From assembly GCA_905221605.1 (NCBI GenBank), contig CAJNDS010000868.1, positions 246,001 through 310,000 on the forward strand: 64,000 bases of DNA, given 5' to 3'. Every line of letters starts with the position of its first letter. Positions within the stretch are counted from its first letter, which is position 1. This stretch comes from Symbiodinium natans. Its lineage: Eukaryota; Sar; Dinophyceae; Suessiales; Symbiodiniaceae. The notes below the pieces were generated by a model that had not been told where the DNA came from, did not search any database, and saw only the letters and a program-made list of their open reading frames with translations. Positions 23,471-35,900 of the stretch are shown here, in pieces. A program made the translations under genes and the position numbers.

Positions 23471-23489
23471 TTACTTCGGCAAGCTCCCA

Positions 23490-23765
23490 AGCATTGCAAT
23501 GGCCCAGACGGCTTCCTTGTTACGCTTCTCCATTAGCCTCAGGAGGCTCCGGCGGGGTGTCCGGCAAACCAGCAGGAAGAAGGGTGGAGGCTCGAACTGG
23601 CGTGGTCACTTTCAGCTTCTCCCCTTGCTCTAGCCGCACTGGAGAAGATCTGTTCACTGCAGTAGTCCTCCTGTGACCCGGCATGACGCTCACGGCTGTT
23701 GGTCTTGCGGGACAGAAGCTGACGGGGCATCATCATCTGAAGACACAGCCAGATCAACTACATCC
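23490..23765 (-). CDS. Acidic/proline-rich exon-like pair, unknown protein
   Basis: The minus frame starts at an ATG near 23763 and reads MDVVDLAVSSDDDAPSASV, then PQDQQP, then reaches TGA inside CC|GTGAGC. Skipping 23 nt to CACAG|G restores a frame reading TTAVNRSSPVRLEQGEKLKV, then TTPVRASTLLPAGLPDTPPE. A 23-nt intron would be extraordinary, so this could equally be two unrelated frames. The opposite strand also has an open basic frame (23499-23640). Confidence 0.25.
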
Positions 23766-23799
23766 ATGGGTCTTGTAGGCCTGTTGCCTCTGGTCCCGT

Positions 23800-24389
23800 G
23801 CCTACTACGATAGCTTCCGATTTAGCCAGTGCCATTCATTTTTCGCAAGTAGCGAAAAAAGTAGCTTTTTCCTGGAAAACTGGAAAAAAAGAAGCTATGT
23901 CTCATCAAAATGCAGGACTTTCTAATGTTGTATTGGGTTTAAAAAGATTTCGTTAAAAGTCCTATTAAATAAGAATTGCTAAGGCCAGGCATTTTCCAAG
24001 GAGTCGCAGGGAATTTCGGAACCAGCGAAAAGTAGTTCTTTGTTTTCAGCTGTTGTTAAGCTTTTTTCAGCCTCTGCATAGGAAAGCGTTGAAATGAGGG
24101 CCCAGTTTTAGCAAGCTGTGTGCCCCTTATTAAATTGTGAAATGATTCTGTCTTTGTGCTTGCAACTAAATCGTGCGGGCACTGCTTGAGCCAAAACTCA
24201 GGGTTTAGTGTTTGGGTTTGTTTAATGTTGATGGTTATGGGAGGGTTCAGGTTTTTGTGAGCCTTTGCTTGAGCCACAAGTTCGGAGTTGAGGGCCTTGG
24301 GCTCAGGGTCGTTTAAGGTGTAAGGTTATGAGATGCCAGGTAAATGGTAATGCTCAGTGTGCCTTTCCCCTGCAATCCTACCATGGAAG
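23800..24389. other. AT-leaning intergenic DNA
   Basis: No exon supported. Contains repeats of the words AAAGTAG, GAAGC and GCGAAAA at 23830-24050. Confidence 0.5.
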
Positions 24390-25710
24390 CGTTTAGGGTT
24401 TAGGGTTTAGGGTTTGGGGTTTGTTGTTTGTTTCCACATAGCTCTAACTTGAACCGCTCGTTTCAGCTTTTGTTTAGGGTCTGGGTCATAGGAAACCTAA
24501 ACCCTAAAAACCCTAGACGCCAAAGACCTGAACCCTAAATACCCTACACCCTAAATACCCAAACCCTAAGAAACCCTAAACCCTAAAAGCCATAAACCCT
24601 AGAAACCCTAAACCCTTAAAATAACCCTAAACCCTTGAGCCCTAAACCCTAAACCCCAAACCGCAAACCACAAACACGAACAACGTAAAACAGATCACAA
24701 ATAACCTCTACGGAACCTAAACCCTAAACCTTAACTTAGCTTTGGAGTAGACCCTGGAAAAAAAGTATATACTTTTTAGGTTTAAGTAGCTATTATAGCA
24801 ACCCAGAACCAAAAAAAAGTATTAAAGTGTAGTACTCCAAAACCCAGTTAAACCTTGTAATAAACTGATCTAAATCCAAACCCTCAAAATCTGAATCCCG
24901 GACGGTTTTTGGTTTGGGGTTTAGGGTTTAGTGTTCAAGGTTCAGAATTTGTTGCTTAGGGCTTAGGGTTTAGTGTGTCGGGTTTAGGGTTTCGCGTTCT
25001 TCGGTCTTGGGATTTTGTATGTTTAGGGTTTGTAGGGTTTGGGGTTTAGTGTTTAGAGTTTAGTGTTTAGTGTTTAGGGTTTTGTGTTTGGTCTGTAGGG
25101 TTTGGCGTTTAGGTTCTGTTCTTAAAGGTTTAGGGTTTAGTTTTTAGGGGTTAGGGATACGCGATTTGGAAAATATCTAATACCCTAAACCTTATAATGC
25201 CTAAGTTCTAGCTTTGTGTTTAGGGCTTAGGGTTCAGGATTTGTTGTTGCGGGTTTAGGGTTCAGGGTTTGGTGTTTCGTGTTTAGGTTTCCGGGTTTAG
25301 TGTTTGCGTCTAGGGAAGCTTGGGTTCAGGTCAAGAGACTTGGCTAAAACCCTAAACCTTATTAATCTCAAACTCGAAAATCCAAACCGCATCTGAAACC
25401 CTGATGGGATTTTGGTTTGAGGTTTGGATTTAGTAGGGCTTGAGGTTCCGGATTTGGTGTCTAGGATTTGGTGTTTAGTGTTTAGGGTTTAGTGTTTAGG
25501 TTTGGTGTGTAGGGTTTAGTGTTTAATGCTCAGGGTTTAGTGTTTAGAGTGTAGTGCTTGAGTGTTAGGCTTTAGTGTTCAAGTGTTTAGGGTTTAGTGT
25601 TAAGTGTTTGGGGTCTTTGCATTTAGGGCTTAGTGTTTATGGTTTAGCGTTAATGGTTTCGGGGTTGGTTTTTTAGGGTTTAGGGTTTCGGGCTTACAGG
25701 ACTTGGCTAA
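24390..25710. repeat. Large block of degenerate telomeric repeats
   Basis: About 1.3 kb dominated by TTTAGGG and CCCTAAA variants, with orientation switching: TTTAGGG at 24393-24420, CCCTAAA at 24495-24735, TTTAGGG types at 24905-25160, CCCTAAA at about 25185, then TTTAGGG types to 25690. A GTGTTTAG variant is common at 25040-25680. Not a terminal telomere, since unique DNA lies on both sides. Confidence 0.9.
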
Positions 25711-25739
25711 TATCTATCAAAAACCCTCTGGCTTACGTT

Positions 25740-26215
25740 GCTTTCTGGCCTGACCTATAGTTTTCAAACACAAGCAACGTAATTCGGCGCCCAGGAAACC
25801 CTGTTTACAAAATTTTCCTCTCGAAACGAACGTATGTTTTCAGAAAAAACACACGATTTTCTCTAGAGAAATTTAGATTTTTAAGACAATGCATGATCTT
25901 CTTCAAAGAAAATAAGATTTTTTGAAAAAAATGTATATTAGATGTTTGTCGCTAGAAAATGAAACAATCATAAATTCATATATTCTTGCAAATAAATGGA
26001 TGGTGGCCATCCAGTTTTGGTACAGTTTCGGCCCAGTTTCGATCCAGTTTTGGTCCAGTTTCATGAAACTGGATCTACTGCCGTCACGTCTTCAATACAA
26101 GTTTCAGTGGCAGATGATTCGCTATACGCGTCTAACATAGCTTTTTGTATTATAGTGTAGTTTTTGCTGCAATTTTCCGAGGAAAAAACAGTTGGTGTTG
26201 ATCATGGGGGGGGGG
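25740..26215. other. AT-rich island with short CAGTTT repeats
   Basis: Distinctly AT-rich compared with its surroundings. At 26010-26070 there are about five imperfect copies of a unit of about 14 bp (CCAGTTTTGGTC or CCAGTTTCGAT). No gene is supported. A G-run follows at 26208-26218. Confidence 0.6.
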
Positions 26216-26221
26216 GGGTGA

Positions 26222-26222
<1 letters not shown>

Positions 26223-26254
<32 letters not shown>
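26223..26254. repeat. (TA)n microsatellite
   Basis: About 15 perfect TA units. Confidence 0.95.
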
Positions 26255-26255
<1 letters not shown>

Positions 26256-27084
26256 CGACCACAGCCACACCCCAGCTCATACCTTAGCTCGGTTTCGCGA
26301 ATCATGGTTGCGATGCGCGCTATGGACCAGTAAAGCTTAGTAGAGCTGGTCAGCGCCTCCTGCATGCCCGCAGGGCAAATGGATCATCTAGTCCCAGCGT
26401 CTCGAGCAAAACTACAGGACGTGCTCTGATGTGTGACTGCCTACCGAAAAAGACCTTGCATAAGAGTCCAGTCCGAGCCAAAACCCAACAGGCCCTAAAA
26501 CTCTAAACTCTACTAAACTAGGATCGCTCCAGGCCCGCGGAGTTCGGCCCTGCGGAGTTCTGCATTTGTGGGTTTGGAGTTCTTGGGTGAAAGCCATAGC
26601 TGTACGGTCGTGTGGCCTTTCTTTCTCAGAGGTTTACACCAGTATCCTTCGGGCGTGGGAGGTGGGCTTGAGAAGGGAGTTTTGGGGCTTCGAAAGTCAG
26701 AATCTTGGGGCTCGAGCTTTGGGAGAAAATTGGGAAGTCGGCGTCGAAGGTTCTCAGGGTCTGAGGTTCTGGGCTGTGGCTTGGGGTTTGGAATAGTGGG
26801 TTAGGGTGGCTTAGGGTGTTGGGAGATTGGGGCCGAAGGCCGAGGGGTTGAAGATCTAAGCCAGTGGGGTTGAATTATTGGGGTTCGGTCCGCTCAAGCT
26901 CAGCATTCTTTTTAGGCCTTCACTAACAAAGAACCGAAATCATGCGAGCCCTCCTGGACCCCAACACCCAGGAAGACGGTGTCCCCAAGCAGTCCTCTCC
27001 GCCAGAGTTGCCGGCCAAAACATCGCGCCAGAGGGGGGCTCCTCATCACCGTCTTTGTTGCGGCCGGACTTCCTGGCAGGGTAA

Positions 27085-27149
27085 CCCTAAACCCTAAACC
27101 CTAAACCCTAAACCCTAAACCCTAAACCCTAAACCCTAAACCCTAAACC
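27085..27149. repeat. Perfect interstitial telomeric tract (CCCTAAA)n
   Basis: About nine uninterrupted CCCTAAA units. Unique DNA with coding character lies on both sides, so it is interstitial. Confidence 0.97.
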
Positions 27150-27675
27150 GTCAATGGAGTGAGGCGCGAGAGGAGAGGTTTGGTTGCACGTTGTTTATCT
27201 CTCAACCCAAAGTCGGGCTATGCCATTGCTCATAGTGGGTTGAGAAGGGTTGTTGATCATCTGTTGCTAAAGTCCTACTTGTAGCCGGCACAGGTCAGGA
27301 AACTCGCCTCGGCTTCCTGCCGAGAAGGGTCTGGAACAAGCAGACCCGGATCGGGCCTCCTTCCCCCCCTCCCCCCCCATGCAAAATTTTCTGACGGACC
27401 CCCCCCCCACCCGGGCCTGTGGGACTCCCCCCAAATCGCTCGGAGGAGCTGCAAACCGATGCCGTGGGGGTCCCGCCTGTCGGTGGCTCCGAAAGAGGGG
27501 GCGCTCCAAAACGCGCAAATTTGGGTGTTTCTGGGACTTTTGTCTGGCACCCTGGACCACGCCCTGTTAGCCCCCGCGCGAACTGCCTCCCCGCTTCCTG
27601 ACCAGAAACCCTCTTTCCTCCTTTCCTGTCCGTGCACCAACTGCTTCGGTCAAGTTGCTCTGTTCTTCTTGCAAG

Positions 27676-28661
27676 GGCTCACGTCTCGGGCATCGCGCCG
27701 GTCGCGCAGGATGAGAATGCAGAAAGCTCCTCGGAGCCTGCGAAAACAGAGCGCGCATTCCGAGTTCTAGCCACACATGAGGGGCTACTGCCATGCATAG
27801 ATGTACTGTCGAGGGCAGCTTAGACAAGGCAAGAAGGTTGAAACGCCTGCGAAGTAGAGCTTCGCCAGGAAGGCGAGGACAATGAAACCAGCCTCAGCTT
27901 AAGCCCAAGATATCCACAAAACTGTCTTTTCGAATCGCAGCTATGCTCCGCCGATCTCAGCTGGGCGGTGGCCTTGCGAAAGACAAGCAGCATACTCGAA
28001 GGCAGAGCAAAGCCCGTGAAGCAGGTGCCAACCAAAGCGGGACAGGTAGGATAGTGCGGCTCATGGAGCAGGGCGTACCTTGTCTCTGCTGCGATAAGAC
28101 AGCACTGCGCAGTACTCAGCTTTAGGAGCTTGAGGAGAGCTTGCATAAGAACTGGCGGCGCCTAAAATACGTGGAGCACTTTGTGAAAAAACTGTGAATG
28201 CCAAATCCTGCCTTTGCAAGGACCATCAAGCGCTCCCTCTTCGAGCAGGCATCAGAGTACGAGCAGGTCGGCGAGTTGAAGAATGAGAGCCTCAAGTTGT
28301 ACCTTGGGGATATGGATGGCTGGCTGGACTATAAACCCCGGGTCTAAGGATAGGCGTCGGGGCTTCGAAGAGGTTAAGGGGTTTTACGGTGGATATGCTG
28401 TTTACGTGTGCACCCCAATCCTTTATGAGTCTTGCTTGTTCGTGGAGCAAAGCTCAACGTGACTAGCTGCAGCTGGTTTCGTGTGTGTTAGGTGACGCCG
28501 CCTTCCCGGAGGATGACCAGAATTCCATGCCATCCTTAGATGTGTTGGACAAGAAGATGCTGAGCTGCTTTCGGGACCTTGAAAAAGTTCTGAGGCCTTT
28601 CAGGTGTCGTGGTGTAAGCTGGGTTTGCTATTTCAAAGAGGATGGCAATGCTCGCAGATAG
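27676..28661 (+). CDS. Multi-exon gene, charged helical protein of unknown function
   Basis: Plus-strand exons with compatible phases. A possible upstream exon (27676 to about 27800, after TGCAAG|G) reads APVAQDENAESSSEPAKTER. Then 27855-28024 (ELRQEGEDNETSLSLSPR ... SILEGRAKPVKQ) ends at CAG|GTGCCA. 28126-28193 begins after TTTAG|G (ELEESLHKNWRRLKYVEHF). 28221-28341 reads LFEQASEYEQVGELKNESL and 28473-28661 reads VLDKKMLSCFRDLEKVLRP. Joining the second and third of these needs a 27-nt intron (GTGAAT...TGCAAG); otherwise a TGA interrupts the frame. Glu/Lys/Leu-rich segments suggest helices or coiled coil. No family was recognised. The link to the first exon is unproven. Confidence 0.55.
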
Positions 28662-30660
28662 CGTCAGCAAGACGCTCTCAACTTCATATCGGTCATTGCA
28701 CCAACGTGACAGTCATCAACCCAGACCCTCAAGACGTGAAAAAGGTGGACGTAAGGATGACGCAGTGCTTCCCAAAACATTGAAACCCTAAAACCCGAAA
28801 CCCTGAACCTTGAACCCTGATCCCCCATTTCTATCCCTTTGAGGGAATCTATAGGGGATTCTCTCAGTAGGGCTAGCGCTCGGCCCTTGTGAAATGTATA
28901 CGCTGTCAAAGTAAACAACCGGGCCCAAAACCCTAAGCCTTGAAGAAGCTCAGCTCAGGGCTTGTCGGTTTCGTCTTCTACCCTACCTAGACTCTCAAAT
29001 GCGTTGTGTCTTGTTTTCTTTTTTTTGTGGGGGGGGGGGGGGGGGTGTGGTTTAGAACCTCGTTCCAAGGCGACGAAGAATTGTGCAATCATTTGGTGTC
29101 GAAGAGCCAGGATCCCTCATTTAGGGGTCGATACGTAAAATATGGTGCCGAAAAAAGACATTTTTGCAGGATGGTATGCCTGTAGTGCAGAGTACCGAAT
29201 GGGACCCATGATTTAGATCAATGATCAAACACCCACACAAAAGTGTTTTAGCTGGTAGGGCAGCTTTGAAGGCCATACAGAAGCTTGAACACTGGAGCCC
29301 TAAGCCCTGAAGCCATGAGGACGCAACTTGGCTCAGGAAAGAGTGGTACTAAGGGCCTCTGAGGGTTCCTGGTCGGGAAATGGGGGGGGGTTTAGGGTTT
29401 AGGGTTTAGGATTTAGGGTTTAGGGTTTGGGCTAAATATCCTTACGAAGTTCTTGTAGGGGGATCTGAGGAAGCTAATTTCCTCATTGCCATGGAACCAA
29501 TACGACCAAGACCGAACTAAACGCACAGCTCGCCAACAGGGGCTTAAGCCCTGAACCCAAAACCCTCAACCAAAGAACTCTCAACCTCAAACCTGAACCC
29601 CAAACCCTGAAATCCCAAAACCCCTAACACCTAAACCCCGAAGCCCCCCCCCCCCCCCCCCCCCCCCCCTAACACCTAAACCCCGAAGCCCTGAAGCCCT
29701 ATCCTGAACCCCCCCCCAATCCCCAAAAAAAACTGGGATCCTTCGACCCTTTTGCTTTTGCCCCAGCCGCGGCCATCGGAATGCGATGACTTTGGACCGG
29801 GCGTGCTGCCGAATGGCGGTATGAGGCTGAAACGGCCGAGGCTGCTTTCGCATTCAGGGTTTAGGGGTTCAGGGCTTAACGGGGTTCACGGGGTCAGGGT
29901 TTAGGGTTGTAGGGTTTCGGCTTCAACCCTTCAAACCTTGTGCTCTTCAGGCCCTCAACCCATAAACCGCTAAACCCTCAAAACTCTAGACCCAGTCTTG
30001 TGAGGTCGGAACTGCTTGAAAGGATTGCGCCTTCATAAACCCTGAGCCCCAAATACCCTGAACCTTGAAGGCATCCTTGTAAAGGAGGTTTCCGACAAAA
30101 GGGGTACCATTTCTGGGGCTTCCTAGGGTTAAGAAAATCAAGATTTGTGGGGTATATAAGGGGGTCCCCGATTCTTCGGAAATGTCTATGTTACACATGC
30201 AAATGTAACTCCCGGGTCTTTGTGATTCTAGACCAAGGACAGGCAGGCCTGGCCAAAGACATTTTGTTTGCTGAAAGTATTTGAGATACGCTGCCACATC
30301 AGCACTTCCAGAGAAATACCACGCCTACTTCTGAGGGCGGCGCCAAAACTAGAACACACACAACACCCTACTGGTGAGGGCAGTGTGACAGAAGAAAGAA
30401 AGAAGCGGCACCTGCTTCTGAGGGCGAAAAGGTCAGCAACGCGCGCAAGGCTCACAAAGAGTCTGGCCACTAAGCACAGAGACCCTGGTCAACCCACGCC
30501 TGCAAATCATCGGAAAGATGGCGGACTATGGGACCGGGCCGTGCATCCGGCAATGACGTATTTAACTGCGAGTCTTGAGAGTCTTTATACAAGGCCTTGT
30601 CCCCGGGAAGGACCAAAAACTATCTACACAAGGGCTGTAAACCGACCTTTAGCCAAACGA
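28662..30660. other. Intergenic DNA with homopolymer and telomere-like runs
   Basis: G-run of about 17 at 29029-29045, C-run of 25 at 29645-29669, TTTAGGG-type units at 29388-29428 and CCCTAAA-like units at 29550-29700. A 161-codon plus frame (30268-30753) ends in GA-microsatellite sequence and has short internal CTTCTGAGGGCG duplications at 30329 and 30414. It is not supported as a gene. Confidence 0.55.
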
Positions 30661-30711
<51 letters not shown>

Positions 30712-30722
30712 GAGAGAGAGAG
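30661..30722. repeat. (GA)n microsatellite
   Basis: About 60 bp of GA repeats, interrupted by a single GC near 30699. Confidence 0.95.
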
Positions 30723-31307
30723 ACTTGTTGAAACAAATCTACTTCATCATTGATGCTCAGTATTCCCAACATCCATATGGGTCAGTGGAATCATGGGGGT
30801 GGCGAAGCTTAACATGAGAGATTTTTTCCGAGTCTTGAGGCGAAATAAAAATGAGCCTTATCCTTGAATATCCTTGAGACAATGATAACTACTAATAACT
30901 ATGTTGGGAAACCTTTGGGAAGAATTGAGACGCCCCGAGGCCTGCCAACAGTTCTGTCGGGTTGGTTTATGGCGGGGCGGCGAACCTGGATGTTTATGAT
31001 CGCATTCTCTGATCACACTGGTTTTTGCTTGAGGGGGGGACGCATATGTCTGTACTGCCTGCCAGGCAGTACTGCCTGTAAACAGTGACTCACGTGGAGG
31101 GGAGAAAATGATTGTCATCTGCGTTCGTATACGGAGCGATGAGCGTTTAGAGTGGTCATAGGCACTTGGGGTTTATTTGAGGGCGGCGAATTGCTATACT
31201 GCAGATCGACCCAGGCGAAGGTCCCAACAAAAGGTTGAGGCGATGTCCCAACTGGGAAGTTTGCCGACAAGGCCTGTCACACTCTTGTAGACGTGGGCGC
31301 CGCCTTC

Positions 31308-32951
31308 TCAGTTGGAGTCCGTGTCCGATAGCAGCAGCTCAGTGACTTCGTTGAGGGTTTGGTCGTAAGGGTCCACATTAATGCCAGCTGCAGGGGCGAC
31401 GGCACCCGCAACGTAAATGCTGGGTGGCTCTCCAGTGCTGCGGTTGGGCCACACATGATTGCTGGCGTAGACCTGGCGTCTTCGTGACACGGGCGACGAG
31501 CAACGGCGATACCGACAAAGCCGGGGTGGTACGAGGAGTACGGCTATGCGGTGTACGGGCCGACCCCCATCTTTGACAAAAGCCTGCCTCATTCCACTCT
31601 TGGAAAAAGAACCATTGATACAGTGCTCTGCAGTATCCGTACTCTCCCAGTGTGACCATACATCCCAGTGCGAGAAGGAGTGCAAAAAGCAACGAGTACA
31701 CGCAAATGACCAGAGATGTCATCCCCTCCTCGCTGATCACGTGGCGGTTCTGCAGAAACGGCTCCAGAGCACAGAGCCCCATGGCCGCGAACTGGAAATA
31801 GAAGCATCTCAGAGTGAACTTATCCAGTCTCGTCTGGTATGGCTTTACGGGCAGCCATGTCGTAACCACGTACTTGTAGGCTACAGTCGTGAGCAGCAAG
31901 GTCAGGTGCACAGACAACCGATCCGCCTGCCCACCCACGTCTGTGCAGAAGCCAATGCCTGGAAATCGAATTTGATGTTTTTGTCGGCAGCTAACTCACA
32001 GGCAAGAAATACCCAGAATGTTCTTAAGCGTCAGAACTTTATAGTCCATTGCCTCCAAGGCACAGGTTGCCAAAGTGAACATTGCAAGAAGCAAGCAAAG
32101 GTTGTAGAGGTAAAAGGTCGGGTTTCGCTCCAAGTAGATGTGGATATCAAACCTACTCTGTTGGGGAACAGTTCCCACCCCTCTCCCCGAATCTTGGATT
32201 GACACTGAGAGCCTCAGAAATCATTATCAGCAGAGCAATCCTACCAGTCTATTCACTTCCCTCAAACACTCCTCAAGGTCCAGATAAACCCTGTTTGGCA
32301 GACCTCCTCATAAGACTAACAAAAGCATGCCAAACACACATCCACAAGAAGGAAACCTTTGTAGGCCTGAAATCGTCATTCCATACAGGGCCATGAAGAT
32401 CAAACTCACTCAAGCCCTACACTCTCATCCCCTGCTCCTCAACACAGCTGCTCGGCGCCCGTTGCTTTGACAAAACGAGCCACCTGGACCGTGCGTTCGG
32501 CCCATCCTCCTTGGCAAAACTCTGAGGACTTACATCAGGTTGTTCAGGGTGCGGTTTTACATGCCCAGCAAAAACATGAGGTTGGTGATTCACACATGAA
32601 CGTGCTCAAAGCAAGGGGGTCCTCTACACTGGGGAATTTTCCGGTGCGTCTGACACATACTCACATCAAGGGTCATCCTGCATTCCCACTCGTGATTTCA
32701 AGCACGACTGAGCCACAGCAAAAGAAATTAGGTAGATGTTGGGTTAGGGATCTGTGTTTGTGCTCCATTCTTGGATGGGAGGAGAGCCATTGGCAACGTA
32801 GCCCACGGCACTAGTCATTCGCGTCCTCCTGAGTGATGGTGGTGGTGGTGGTGGTGGCGGCGGTGGTGGTGGTGGGGGTGGGGTGGTGGCGGTGGCGGCG
32901 GCGGCGGCTGTGGCGGCGGTGCTGCTGCTGCTGCGGCGGTGCTGCTGCTGG

Positions 32952-32982
<31 letters not shown>

Positions 32983-35900
32983 GCCGCCGCCGGCGGCAGT
33001 TGTGGTGGGTAGTGGTGGTACCAGACGTACTGGTACGAGTACAGGTACTAGTACCAATACTAGTACTCTTGCTACATGGCAAGGAAGACACGACATGAAA
33101 TCACGACACGAGGACATGACACGAGGAGACGACACCAGGACACGACACGAGGAGACGACACGAAGACGAAGACACGACATGAAGACACGACACGAGGACA
33201 CCGCACAAAGACATACCACGACACAAGGACACGACCCGAGCACACGACCCGGAAACACGACGCGAAGACCACAAGGACCCGACAGGAGGGTTCGACGGTG
33301 TGAGGGTCCGAGGGTCCAGGGTGCTAGCGTCCAAGGATCCGAAAAACAAGCGAAAGCGAAACGGGGGGCTGCCACTTTGAAGCCTGCGCCTGTCCGTATG
33401 AAGGAATCTACACAAACCCGCTCCTCGAGAACTTCCACTTTCGGCAGCCAGCGTCGGTCGGCATCAACCCTCCACTCTCGGGGCACCTGCTCATAAGGCC
33501 TGGCGGGAGAAGTCTTCCTCAGTGACTGGGCAGGAACGTGGCCAAAACAGGTTGGTCGCTTATTTGTAGACAAAAGGCACGACGCAAAACTCGCCACCTC
33601 AGCTGGTAAGTTTCAACCGCCCCCCAGAAGAGTACGTGGGCAAGAACCGCATCCGGTAGGCTGGAATCTCGGCCACGACCTCACAACACAGGTTGGGCAT
33701 AGAACCACTATTTTTAGTTACATAAAGTCAGGGCCACTGGGACACGCTGAGCTCTTGCTTTCACGCTGTAAGACTTGGGCTTTCAGTGGGGGAACCACGG
33801 CAAGGCCCACGCGGATATACGGTCTCGGGTCTCATTCAGGTCAATGACCGGATTGGTGACTTATCAAAGGCCTTTGATGAAGGTCGACAAGAACATGCAT
33901 GATATACTATAAGAGTCTCTGATACAACAGTTGTAGGGGGTCAACTGTTGTAGGGGGTCGTCAGCGGGAACCCGGGAACCAACCACTGCCCCCCGGATCT
34001 CAACAACCCCACTCTACCGATGCAAAAACTCTCAACCTGGCCCAAGCAAGAACGGGAGGCTATTTCTGCATGTTTCTACAGAGTGACGGATTTAATCCCT
34101 GGCAGGGACCATCTCCTTGCTCCCTTCAGCTGAAAGCGTCTGAAGTAAATGCAGTCAGGGGGAACCCCCTCGCTGCCTGCTTTCTTAAGGCCTTCTGTTT
34201 TGGGGTACATCGTGAGATCTTCGGAACTCCGGGAACACGGAGGAGCAACATACTGGCAAGCACGATACTGGGCAGACGCATCATGAGACCCAAACAGAAG
34301 AGGCCATGGTTTTTGCAGAGCGGCCAGGCCTGGATTCGCAGAAGCTGCCGGTCGAAAGGCATGGCATCCAGCTCAAGGCGTTCGCTGAGAATCGCATTGA
34401 ACTTGCCCTTGTACTTTACCTGAGCACCAGCAGTGGAATCGCAGGCATCACCTTACTGCGACCATGTACAAAGTACTGCCCACTCTGCTGCGCGGCTAGC
34501 TGCATGGGCACCTCTTTCGCTGAAGTACTCAATCTGTCGGGACTGCATCATGATCTTGGGCTCATCGATCGCATTCATGAAAGACCAGTCCTAGGCCCGT
34601 CACAATAACTATAGGCAAAAGGCGACTCGCTGAAAACAGCACACGCAGGCACCAGGCAGAAGTGCATGGTCTTGATCTGTGGCACGTTATCGATCCCAGT
34701 TGTGTATATCTATGACACAATCAGGATGTGCACGAGCTGAAGAAGAATGCACAACATGCCACGAGGCACGCAAAAAGACACCATACAAAACCTGAACGCT
34801 CTCACAAGCACAACTACCTACAAACACAAACCTATACATCTACGCAAGCACATCCGGTGTCCCACTTACATACTCACTACACACACACACACACTCACTG
34901 ACTCACTCACTCTCACTCATCTTTCTCCCCTCCCCCTCCTCTCCCTCCAAAAGCTGACGGCTTTTGGAAAAAGAAACCAGCTGTGACGCCTTGTGCATTC
35001 CCTGCGTGGCCGAGGCTCCAAGGCAAAATGCTGCGCCCAGCCATCGGGGTCAGTCTCCCTCAAATATTCCGGCAAGTAGATGGCCAGCACACGATCCTTC
35101 CGAATTGCTTTCCCCGCTTCATCCTGGATGATCTCTGAAGAATCGTTCACTTGCCTGCCGGTGCGTACGACGATCCGATCACCCGCTGCTTGCCCCAGAA
35201 CCTACAGGGCGGTTTCTCGGGACCCTAGAAATGCCGGTAACCCCTTTCCTTGATGATGTAAAGACTTGATGCTCGACTTGCTTGATCACTTACATAATGA
35301 ACAAATCCGCAAAAGATAGAACAGATGAATCAATCGATGAATCAATCAACAACTCAATAGTGAACTACTGATTCAAGGAACTAATCAACTGAAGAAAAAA
35401 CTGGTGAGCGAATGAGTCTGAAGCTTTCTTAAAGTCGCGAAGTATTCAATCAAGGAAAGAGCAAAGTAACCAACGCGTAAACTAGTGCATGAATCAACCT
35501 TGCACCGTGCGGAAGTGGCTCGGCCAGAGCAAGCCAGGAATCCGACACAGCCCAACAAACACTGCGACGCCAGAAGCCCAGAACAACAAACGGAAGAACC
35601 ACTAGCACCCAGACCCAGCAACTGAACCCAACAACCACAACCCCCATCAACGAAGGCGGGTGAGGACGAAAAGGCGCGACGGCACTACGCTCTAGCGAAG
35701 GTATTCTAAGAGGAGCCACCGGGCACCTGGGCAAAAGTAGTCACGACGCTCCCATTATCGTCGCGATACTTCAGGTGGAGCCAGGTGTTTTCCAGAGTGG
35801 GATCCACATAGGTAAACTCAAGCACGAAGACCGCCTGAAAAGTCTCTCTTACTGTGTCGACCTCCACGATTTCTATGACGTTGGCTCTTACACGTACGTT

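Noticed and set aside
27085-27149. Chromosome end
   Set aside because: Unique DNA with coding character continues on both sides, so the telomeric tract is interstitial.
32815-33597. 260-codon minus frame ending in His/Pro/Ala/Ser runs as one gene
   Set aside because: Only its central part (33499-33376) is an exon of the channel gene. The rest is intronic minisatellite and trinucleotide repeat.
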